Assembly (NCBI GenBank): GCA_018716975.1
Contig: DVJE01000008.1
Location: 1 to 64,000 of the forward strand
Direction: 5' to 3'
DNA length: 64,000 bases
Source: Candidatus Gallacutalibacter stercoravium
Lineage (GTDB): Bacteria; Bacillota; Clostridia; Oscillospirales; Acutalibacteraceae
Under the pieces are notes generated by a model that saw only the letters and a program-made list of their open reading frames with translations, ran no database searches and was not told the DNA's origin. This document shows, piece after piece, positions 54,112 to 62,129 of the stretch. A program made the translations under genes and the position numbers. How positions within the stretch are numbered: the stretch's first letter is position 1; each line of letters begins with the position of its first letter.

Positions 54112-55731
54112 TTAAATGGAAGGGGTGTCGGGGCTGACGTTGCAAACCAGCAGATAGGGGCCGTGTGTGGCCAGCATATTGCGCGCCGCTTGCAGCGCTT
54201 CTTCGTTTGAATTGGCATCTGCCGACGGAATGCCGTAGGCGGAAGCGATGGTGCGGAAGTTTAGCGTTTCATCTAAGATAGTGGCGGCATGCCTGCCCTG
54301 ATATTGCTTATCTTGCAATTCGCGCACCATACCCAAGCGAACATTGCGCATAATGATAATTTTAACGCCCAAATGGTTTTGCGCGATGGTGCCCAACTCG
54401 TTCATGCACATTTGAAACGCGCCGTCTCCGCAAACGGCTACCACCTGCCGGGATGGGCGCGCCACCTTGGCCCCAACCGCAGCCGGAAGGGAGTATCCCA
54501 TAGTGCCCATTCCTCCGGTGGTTAAAAACCGGCCTTCGCGAATTTTAAAATTGTTTGCGCACCAGATTTGGTTTTGCCCAACATCTGCCACCAGGATGGC
54601 CTTGCTAGGTAGCATGCCGGAAAAGTCCCTGATAAAAGTGCGGGGCTCCACAAATCCATCCACCGGTTGCGGGCAACGCCTGAGATTGGCTTTCCAATCC
54701 TGCACCGTGTTGGCCCAGTCCTCCGGCACATGGTAGCGCACCTTTTCGCGCAAGCTCCCAAGCACCAAGCGGATATTGCCCACAATGGGAATATGTGCCT
54801 TCATATTTTTGCCGATCTCGGCAGGATCGATATCGATATGGATAACCTTCGCTTTCTCAGTAATTTGATCAGGAGAGGCCACCGCCCGATCGCCCACCCG
54901 CGCGCCGCACAGGATAAGCACGTCCGCTTCATGAATGGCCCGATTGGCGGCCGGCACGCCATGGGAACCCAGCATCCCCAAATAGAGCGGATGCTCCGAG
55001 GGCATAACGCCTATCCCCATCATGGTAGATACCACAGGGATGCCGGTTTCTTCGGCAAAGGCTACCAGATCGCGCTTAGCGCCGGAGGATAAAACACCGC
55101 CGCCAGCAAAAAGAAGCGGGCGCTTGGCGGTTTGAATCAGTTCGGCTGCCCGTTTAATTTGCAGCGGGTGCCCTTGGGTGCGGGGCTTGTAACCGATAAT
55201 ATCTGCTTTTTCGGGGTAAACGAAATGCTCCAGCGTATTCTGTTGAATATCGATGGGGATGTCAATCAACACCGGACCGGGACGGCCGGTTGTGGCGATA
55301 TGAAAGGCTTCTTTGAAAACGCGGGGAAGATCCTCTGTGCGTTTTACCAAGTAGCTGTGTTTGGTAAAAGGTTCGCAGCAGCCGGTGATATCCACCTCTT
55401 GAAAAACATCGCGCCCCAGCAAATCGCTGCGCACCTGGCCGGTAATGGCCACAATGGGGATGGAATCCATATAAGCTGTGGCAAGGCCGGTAACCAAATT
55501 GGTGGCGCCGGGGCCCGAGGTAGCTACACAAACACCGGGCTTACCGCAAGCGCGGGCGTAACCGCTGGCTGCGTGGCCGGCGTTTTGTTCTTGCCGCACC
55601 AAAATATGCCGAATGTTAGAATCCAGCAGCGCGTCGTAAAATGGGCAAATGGCAGCGCCAGGGTACCCAAAGACAACAGACACCCCTTCGTTTTCTAAGC
55701 ATTTCACCATGATTTGCGCGCCGTTGGGCAT
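54112..55731 (-). CDS. ilvB: Acetolactate synthase large (catalytic) subunit
   Basis: Thiamine-diphosphate enzyme of 539 aa that condenses pyruvate with pyruvate or 2-oxobutyrate. N-terminal VFGYPGAAICPFYDAL, catalytic Glu in VRQEQNAGHAASGYA, ATSGPGATNLVTGLATAYMDS, and the TPP motif VCGDGAFQMCMNELGTIAQN near the C-terminus. GGAGG lies 6 bases ahead of ATG 55731. First gene of ilvBNC. ilvD is absent from this operon. Confidence 0.96.
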   Translation of the reverse strand: MPNGAQIMVKCLENEGVSVVFGYPGAAICPFYDALLDSNIRHILVRQEQNAGHAASGYARACGKPGVCVATSGPGATNLVTGLATAYMDSIPIVAITGQVRSDLLGRDVFQEVDITGCCEPFTKHSYLVKRTEDLPRVFKEAFHIATTGRPGPVLIDIPIDIQQNTLEHFVYPEKADIIGYKPRTQGHPLQIKRAAELIQTAKRPLLFAGGGVLSSGAKRDLVAFAEETGIPVVSTMMGIGVMPSEHPLYLGMLGSHGVPAANRAIHEADVLILCGARVGDRAVASPDQITEKAKVIHIDIDPAEIGKNMKAHIPIVGNIRLVLGSLREKVRYHVPEDWANTVQDWKANLRRCPQPVDGFVEPRTFIRDFSGMLPSKAILVADVGQNQIWCANNFKIREGRFLTTGGMGTMGYSLPAAVGAKVARPSRQVVAVCGDGAFQMCMNELGTIAQNHLGVKIIIMRNVRLGMVRELQDKQYQGRHAATILDETLNFRTIASAYGIPSADANSNEEALQAARNMLATHGPYLLVCNVSPDTPSI

Positions 55732-55808
55732 GAGAATCCTCCATTTCAAAACGCAACGATATGACGTTTTTTGTTTGTTTATTCATTAATATTCCTTATA
55801 TTCATTAT

Positions 55809-55837
55809 ATTATAAACTTCTGCAAAATCCGGGTCAA
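55809..55837 (-). promoter_or_regulatory. Sigma-A promoter of ilvBNC
   Basis: Minus strand: TTGACC (55837-55832), 17-base spacer, perfect TATAAT (55814-55809). The leader of about 70 bases is too short for a T-box. Confidence 0.85.
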
Positions 55838-55973
55838 GAAATATATATAACAAGATATCCTTCATCTTAGCGGTGATTTTAATGCGGAATGAAGGTTTTT
55901 GTGTATTTTTTTGTCAACAAATGTGGATATATAACACAATATTAAAAAAACCAGTGAAAACCGCGCCGCTGAA

Positions 55974-55998
55974 AGAAAAACCACCGGGAGGTTTTGCA
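55974..55998 (-). terminator. Weak intrinsic terminator of the SpoIID-like gene
   Basis: AAAACC / GGTTTT stem with a 7-base loop, then TTTTTCTTTC on the minus strand, starting 4 bases after the stop codon. Confidence 0.45.
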
Positions 55999-57081
55999 TT
56001 ATTGAGCGGATGCTAATTGCGTGCCGGGATAATACCAGCTTAATATTTCACGATAATCAGCGCCCTGCTGCGCCATATAATTGGCGCCGTATTGGCTCAT
56101 GCCCACGCCGTGGCCGTATCCACGTACGGTAAAAACAAATTTGTCTTCATGAAATACCAAGTCAAAGTCGGCGCTGCGCAGAGAAAAAGCGGTGCGCATA
56201 TCCAGGCCGGATACGCTGAGGGAACCTAGCTGCATGCTGGTAACCATGCCGGAGCTGGTACGCTGCATTTCTCCAACCCAAGTTTGGGGTTCGCCCTCCA
56301 GTTGTATATCGGGCCATTGAGCCAGGGCTAGTTGTTTAAATTCGTCCGCTGTTAGTTCGACGGTGGTTTGGTAACCGGGCACCAACAAATCCCCCGGGCT
56401 GGCTACAGGCACCAAATAGTCCCTTTGGCCGCCGAATACATCGGCGCTGGCTTCGGTAACACCGCTGGAAATCGCGTGAAAGGCTGTTAGCGCCAGCGAA
56501 TCACCGCTTTTGAGCACAAGGCCCCGCACCGGATCTACCGCTTCCAGCAGGCGGCTGTAATAGGCGTCAAATTGTTCACCCCAGCGTTGCTGCATTTGCT
56601 CCTTGCTGGCGTAGCTTTGCCAGTTGGATAAATCGGCGGAGAAATCCGCCTGAGAGGCGTCGTCTCCGTTGGCTTCTCGCTGTTCTTGCCGAACATGGCT
56701 GTAATAAGTATAAGCGGCAATTGCTTGGGCGCGCAGTGCCTCAATTTCAAAAGTTGGGGGCATTTCGGCGGCTACGGCGCCCACCCAGAAATCTTCATCG
56801 GGCACTGTAACAATGTTGCCGGTGGAGGTGTCTAAAATGCGGAAGGAACCCATGGTAGCGGCGGGGGCGGGCTGCGCCGTAGAAGAAACGGATGTCGGGA
56901 TGGATTCACCGGCGGTGGAGTCGGCCGGCGCACTGGCGGGCGAAGAAACTTGAGAGGAAGAAAGGTTTGCTTCATCGCCGGTTGCGTGAGCGCCCAGCGC
57001 CAGCAAAGGGATGCACAGCATCAATAGAAACAAAATAAGCAATGCAATGGCGCCGCGTTTGATTGTAGTAATTTCTTTCAT
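55999..57081 (-). CDS. SpoIID/LytB-domain protein
   Basis: Secreted or membrane-held lytic transglycosylase-like protein of 360 aa. An N-terminal hydrophobic segment (GAIALLILFLLMLCIPLLALGAHA) acts as signal or anchor; a Ser/Ala/Pro linker follows; the SpoIID domain then shows VAAEMPPTFEIEALRAQAIAAYTY (catalytic Glu), YHAISSGVTE-like FHAISSGVTEASADVFGG, and GYGHGVGMSQYGANYMA. SpoIID removes glycan stem-less strands during engulfment in sporulation; this may be it or a paralogue, as its length agrees. AAAGGTG lies ahead of ATG 57081. Confidence 0.9.
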   Translation of the reverse strand: MKEITTIKRGAIALLILFLLMLCIPLLALGAHATGDEANLSSSQVSSPASAPADSTAGESIPTSVSSTAQPAPAATMGSFRILDTSTGNIVTVPDEDFWVGAVAAEMPPTFEIEALRAQAIAAYTYYSHVRQEQREANGDDASQADFSADLSNWQSYASKEQMQQRWGEQFDAYYSRLLEAVDPVRGLVLKSGDSLALTAFHAISSGVTEASADVFGGQRDYLVPVASPGDLLVPGYQTTVELTADEFKQLALAQWPDIQLEGEPQTWVGEMQRTSSGMVTSMQLGSLSVSGLDMRTAFSLRSADFDLVFHEDKFVFTVRGYGHGVGMSQYGANYMAQQGADYREILSWYYPGTQLASAQ

Positions 57082-57254
57082 ATGGGTCTTGTCACCTTTC
57101 AAAAAATATGTCATTTTGTATCGTTCATAAATAATTGCTATCTAAATTATTCATAATGCTAAGAAACAACCGCGAAAATCTTCTAATAAAGCTGCTTATA
57201 TGCATGATGAAAACAATAAAATTGCATAAATGTTATAAATTGCCTCCTTTTCTA

Positions 57255-57283
57255 TTGACTTTAGAACATGGGAGCGGTACTAT
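57255..57283 (+). promoter_or_regulatory. Sigma-A promoter of citrate synthase
   Basis: TTGACT (57255-57260), 17-base spacer, TACTAT (57278-57283). The transcript would start near 57290, which rules out a start codon at 57268 for the next gene. Confidence 0.75.
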
Positions 57284-57348
57284 TGAGAAAATTACCTGCC
57301 TTGTTGGCGGCCTTTGGGGCGCCCGGCGGCCGGATGGGAGGAAGCTCA

Positions 57349-58710
57349 ATGGAGAGCGTAGAGAATATAAACGGTAAATTTTCGCATCTGTGCCAGGAAT
57401 TTACCAAACACAACCACATCGATCCTGCGGCCTTTGATGCTTATGGGGTAAAACGCGGCCTGCGCAATCCAGACGGCACCGGCGTAATGGCAGGCCTAAC
57501 CTGCATTTGTAATGTGCACGGATATGTGATGGAGGATGGGGAACGGATCCCCGACAAGGGCAAACTGACCTACCGCGGTATTGATGTGCAAGATATTATA
57601 GACGGATGCGTGGCGGATAACCGGTTTGGCTACGAAGAGGTAGCGTGGCTGTTGCTGTTTGGCACGCAGCCCACCCGCAAGCAGTTAGAGGGCTTTACCG
57701 CGTTGCTCAGCGAATATCGGGAGCTGCCGGATTATTTTGCGGAGGATATGATTATTAAAGCGCCTTCGCGGGATATTATGAATAAACTCGGCCGCTCTGT
57801 GTTGGCGCTGTATTCCTACGATCCGCTGCCCGACGATTGCTCTTTAGAAAACCTCATGCGCCAATCCATCCAGCTGATTGCCCGCATGCCCTCTATTATG
57901 ACCTATGCCTATCAGGTGAAGCGGCGCCATTATGACAAAGAAAGCATGTATTTTCACCCGATGGATCCGGCCCATTCCACTGCCCAGGCTATTTTGAACG
58001 CCATTCGGCCGGATCGTCAGTTTACCGATGATGAAGCAAAGATGCTGGATTTGTTGATGATTATTCATGCAGAACACGGCGGCGGCAACAACTCCACCTT
58101 TGCCACCCGGGTACTGTCCTCTTCCGGTACAGACACGTATGCCGCCATATCCGCAGCAATCGGTGCGCTCAAGGGTCCCCGCCACGGCGGAGCCAACCAT
58201 CGCGTTATGCAGATGATGAATGAAATCAAGCATCAGGTGCGCGATTGGAAAGACGATGAAGAACTGGAGGCCTATCTGACAAAGATTGTCAATAAGCAGG
58301 CAGGAGACGGATCGGGCCTTATCTATGGCCAAGGCCACGCGGTTTATACCCTTTCGGATCCACGCGCCGTTATCCTCAAACAACATGCCCGCCGTTTGGC
58401 GCAAGAAAAGGGAATGCAAGATGAGTTTGAGCTGTTTGAAAGCGTAGAGCGGCTTTCTCCCCTGGTGTTTGCCAAGGTGAAGGGCGATAAAAAAGTGATT
58501 TCGGCCAATGTGGATTTTTATTCCGGTTTGGTTTATGAGATGCTGGGGCTGCCGGGGGATTTGTATACCCCGATGTTCGCAGTATCCCGCATCGCAGGCT
58601 GGTGCGCTCACCGCATTGAGGAGGTAACCACCGGCGGCAGGATTATCCGCCCGGCTTATAAGCCGGTTGTGCACAACCGCGCGTATATCCCTATTGACCA
58701 AAGGGGATAA
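57349..58710 (+). CDS. Citrate synthase
   Basis: Citrate or 2-methylcitrate synthase of 453 aa condensing acetyl- or propionyl-CoA with oxaloacetate. Catalytic residues are in HAEHGGGNNSTFATRV (His), GALKGPRHGGANHRV (His) and ISANVDFYSGLVYEMLGL (Asp). The long N-terminus before LTYRGIDVQDI and the whole length match the clostridial branch. GGGAGG lies ahead of ATG 57349. It opens an incomplete cycle toward 2-oxoglutarate; aconitase and isocitrate dehydrogenase are not in the window. Confidence 0.94.
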   Translation: MESVENINGKFSHLCQEFTKHNHIDPAAFDAYGVKRGLRNPDGTGVMAGLTCICNVHGYVMEDGERIPDKGKLTYRGIDVQDIIDGCVADNRFGYEEVAWLLLFGTQPTRKQLEGFTALLSEYRELPDYFAEDMIIKAPSRDIMNKLGRSVLALYSYDPLPDDCSLENLMRQSIQLIARMPSIMTYAYQVKRRHYDKESMYFHPMDPAHSTAQAILNAIRPDRQFTDDEAKMLDLLMIIHAEHGGGNNSTFATRVLSSSGTDTYAAISAAIGALKGPRHGGANHRVMQMMNEIKHQVRDWKDDEELEAYLTKIVNKQAGDGSGLIYGQGHAVYTLSDPRAVILKQHARRLAQEKGMQDEFELFESVERLSPLVFAKVKGDKKVISANVDFYSGLVYEMLGLPGDLYTPMFAVSRIAGWCAHRIEEVTTGGRIIRPAYKPVVHNRAYIPIDQRG

Positions 58711-58767
58711 TTTCCAGGTTTAGGCCACTCCAAGAGAATGAAAAGTTTGCAGCCAGTTATTGTACTT

Positions 58768-58820
58768 ACCGGCCGGTTCGTGCTAAAATGATAAAGTCAT
58801 TTTAGCGCAGCCGGTTTTTT
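58768..58820 (+). terminator. Intrinsic terminator of citrate synthase
   Basis: Inner 10-bp stem GCTAAAATGA / TCATTTTAGC, outer CCGG pairs, then TTTTTTT. Confidence 0.88.
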
Positions 58821-58937
58821 TATTTGCCGGTTTGCTGTGACCGGTGTTTTATCCTGCGGTATAGCGGGCTTATAAAGGAATTTTGGGCCGTCCGGCGTTA
58901 TGCGCCGGCGCGGCTGAAATATACGGGAGCTGATGAG

Positions 58938-60233
58938 ATGAAGGCAAAATATATGTGGATACCGACGGTTTTGTTCCTCTTGGCCGCGGTGCCGCTTCGG
59001 GTGTACCAAATCCTATATTGGATTGATCCGGAAACGGGCTTTTTTACCCAGCGGGAAGATACCTTAAACTTTTTGCTTATCGGGCTGGGGGTGTTTGTCC
59101 TCCTATTAATATGTATGACTGTGGCGTCAAAACATGTATCAGACGGCTACGAAATGCGCAGAAATATTTTTGCAGGAGTATTTGCCTTGGCGGCGGGCAT
59201 GCTGATGATTGTGCAATCTGCGCTGCGGCTGCTGCAATCGGCCACAGGCGGCGCTTCGGGTAATGCGGGCACGCCTTATCAGGTGTCGGACTATTTAACG
59301 GCCAACAATCCCATGGGCAGTTTGGTAATGGCTATTACGGGGCTGTTGGGGGGGATTATGTTCTTGCTGCTGGCAGTTTCTTGTTTGCGCGGTAAAAATA
59401 TTTTTTGGAACCTTCCCTTTTTTGCCCTGATGGGTACCGTTTGGTGCGCCTGCCGTTTGGTGGTCGCTTTTGTGCACTACACCAATATCGCCAGCGCCAG
59501 TTCCAATATGTTTGATATCATCGGCATCATATCCCTGCTGCTGTTTCTGCTTCCGCATGCTAAATTGCTGGTGGGCCTTGGGGGAAGAAAGGATGTAAAG
59601 CGCACCCTGTTTTTTGGCATGCTGGCGTTGGTGTTTGTGTGCGTGTTCAATGTGCCGGCTGTGGTGCTCAGCCTGAAAGCGCAAGAGGGGTTAGACTTTA
59701 TCAGCCTGCTGCCCAATTGTATTGATTTGTCGCTGGTATGCTATCTGTTTTGCTTTTTGGTGGAGCTTACGGTGTATATCGGCCGCAATCCCGCCCCGGA
59801 TAAAGAAAAAGATCAGCAACCCGAGCCGGCAGAGGGGCAAGAGGAGTTGCCCACCATTCGCCCGGTGGGCCACACGGCAGAAAAGCCTCGGGCGCAATAT
59901 TTTGCCTCCTTGGTGACCGATGATCCTGAGGCCAGCCGGTTTGACGAACCGATTCGTTTGGATTCCTATCCTCGCAAAAAGAGCGAAGCGCCCAAACAAG
60001 CGCCAGTGGTGCCCTTGCGCCCAGAGATTTCATCAGAGAAAAAAGCGGCCCCCAAAAACGAGCCGGCGTCTCGCACGCAAAGCAAACCGGCGCCCCAGCC
60101 GGAGAACAAACAAACAAATCAGCCGGCAGAACAGCGAAAAGAAAGCACCTTTAACATGGAACGGATTGATAAGCTGATTCAAGAGTTGGATTTGGAGCAA
60201 TCCCGCGATGGGGAAAATAAGCGGCAAAAGTAG
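58938..60233 (+). CDS. Polytopic membrane protein with charged disordered tail
   Basis: Protein of 431 aa, family not recognised. Residues 1-290 hold about seven membrane helices (for example WIPTVLFLLAAVPLRVY, FLLIGLGVFVLLLICM, VMAITGLLGGIMFLLLAV). The last ~140 residues are a low-complexity Pro/Glu/Lys/Gln tail (KPAPQPENKQTNQPAEQ) ending in a short helix (MERIDKLIQELDLEQ). ATG 58938 follows GGGAG. The tail could bind partners or DNA near the membrane. It may be part of a spore or cell-envelope system, but nothing shows that. Confidence 0.7.
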   Translation: MKAKYMWIPTVLFLLAAVPLRVYQILYWIDPETGFFTQREDTLNFLLIGLGVFVLLLICMTVASKHVSDGYEMRRNIFAGVFALAAGMLMIVQSALRLLQSATGGASGNAGTPYQVSDYLTANNPMGSLVMAITGLLGGIMFLLLAVSCLRGKNIFWNLPFFALMGTVWCACRLVVAFVHYTNIASASSNMFDIIGIISLLLFLLPHAKLLVGLGGRKDVKRTLFFGMLALVFVCVFNVPAVVLSLKAQEGLDFISLLPNCIDLSLVCYLFCFLVELTVYIGRNPAPDKEKDQQPEPAEGQEELPTIRPVGHTAEKPRAQYFASLVTDDPEASRFDEPIRLDSYPRKKSEAPKQAPVVPLRPEISSEKKAAPKNEPASRTQSKPAPQPENKQTNQPAEQRKESTFNMERIDKLIQELDLEQSRDGENKRQK

Positions 60234-60367
60234 CAAAACCGTAAGAAAACAGGGCTTCAATAAGAGTTTGCCGCAGCCGATAACGCCGCTTTTGCGGGTT
60301 TTACTGCCGGTGGAGAAGCATTGCTGGTGAATTTTTGAAAAAAGATAGTTAATTCTCTCACAACGTC

Positions 60368-60394
60368 TTGTAAATTACCGGCAGATGCTATAAA
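60368..60394 (+). promoter_or_regulatory. Promoter of gap
   Basis: TTGTAA (60368-60373) and an extended -10, TGC-TATAAA (-10 at 60389-60394), 15 bases apart. Confidence 0.6.
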
Positions 60395-60422
60395 ATAAGA
60401 GAAGAAATTTATCAGGAGGTAA

Positions 60423-61448
<1,026 letters not shown>

Positions 61449-61465
61449 TTGGATTGTTGTTTATG

Positions 61466-61502
61466 AAAATGCCTTCCTGCTTTTGCAGGAAGGCATTTTT
61501 TG
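61466..61502 (+). terminator. Intrinsic terminator of gap
   Basis: AAAATGCCTTCCTGC pairs with GCAGGAAGGCATTTT around TTTT, and is followed by more T. Confidence 0.92.
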
Positions 61503-61896
61503 TGTGCGGCCCTATAAAGGCGTGGAAAATCCCCGATTATTATCGGCGAAAACGAGCAGGGCTACAAAAAAGCAAGCCGAAGGAGCCTATTCATATTGCA
61601 GCGATAAGAGCTACTGCTTGCCCTGATAATTTTAGCGGCTAAGCCCGGTAACGGCCCCTAAAAAGGGTTAGCGTGCCGCCGGTTTACTGGTGGTTTTAAT
61701 TATGACTTTGCAAAGGTGTCTTTATAGACTCTACCGGTGATAAAAATTTTTGCGTTTAGAGAAAGACCAGCTTCTTATTTGCCCTCCTTTATGGGAGGAT
61801 GCTGTAGCCGCCAAATATCATTCCTTTCGACAAAGGGGACGTGTTATGATAAAAGACCGAATAACAAAGTTGCATTTGGCGGTTCTTTTTTCTTTT
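61503..61896 (+). ncRNA. Candidate structured RNA, uncatalogued
   Basis: This gene-free stretch holds successive plausible stems: CCGAT/ATCGG (61533-61546); a two-part helix CAGGG (61557-61561) and CAAGC (61573-61577) with GCTTG (61616-61620) and CCCTG (61621-61625); GCTAA/TTAGC around 61638-61672; CCTCC/GGAGG near 61784-61799; and a terminal stem to 61882 followed by T runs. I see no protein frame with a ribosome-binding site and recognise no known riboswitch consensus. It may be a free small RNA. Promoter not identified. Confidence 0.45.
61807..61896 (+). terminator. Intrinsic terminator ending the structured segment
   Basis: CCGCCAAAT (61808-61816) pairs with ATTTGGCGG (61874-61882), enclosing smaller stems such as CCTTT/AAAGG; then TTCTTTTTTCTTTT. 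Confidence 0.7.
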
Positions 61897-61911
61897 GCGA
61901 TATTATATCGC
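61897..61911. promoter_or_regulatory. Palindrome ahead of glgB promoter
   Basis: GCGATA-TTA-TATCGC, a perfect 15-base dyad right after the terminator, about 105 bases ahead of the glgB -35 box. Operator candidate. Confidence 0.4.
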
Positions 61912-62016
61912 GTCTACTGTTCGTATTAACCAGAGAATCCCATAGCTAATTATTTAATGTACACAAATAAGAGAATAGGCGTTTTGACCTTTTTTAAGAA
62001 AACAACCAAATACCTC

Positions 62017-62045
62017 TTGAATTTTTTACAACATATTGTTATGAT
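62017..62045 (+). promoter_or_regulatory. Sigma-A promoter of glgB
   Basis: TTGAAT (62017-62022), 17-base spacer, TATGAT (62040-62045). The leader to ATG 62130 is about 80 bases. Confidence 0.75.
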
Positions 62046-62129
62046 GGAAAAGGAAGAATTTCGCATAAAGCGGGTGCAGGGGGCGCGGCCTCCGGATGTT
62101 GAAATTGCGTATGGTAAGGAGTGGTTTTT

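Noticed and set aside
55732-55805. Eight-codon frame MNIRNINE in the ilvB leader as an attenuation peptide
   Set aside because: Too short, no ribosome-binding site, no terminator follows.
55732-55837. T-box riboswitch for ilvBNC
   Set aside because: The leader is only about 70 bases and lacks the TGGNACCGCG core; the dehydratase leader lacks it as well.
57844-58701. 285-codon frame antisense to citrate synthase
   Set aside because: The plus-strand frame has all catalytic motifs; this one is its shadow.
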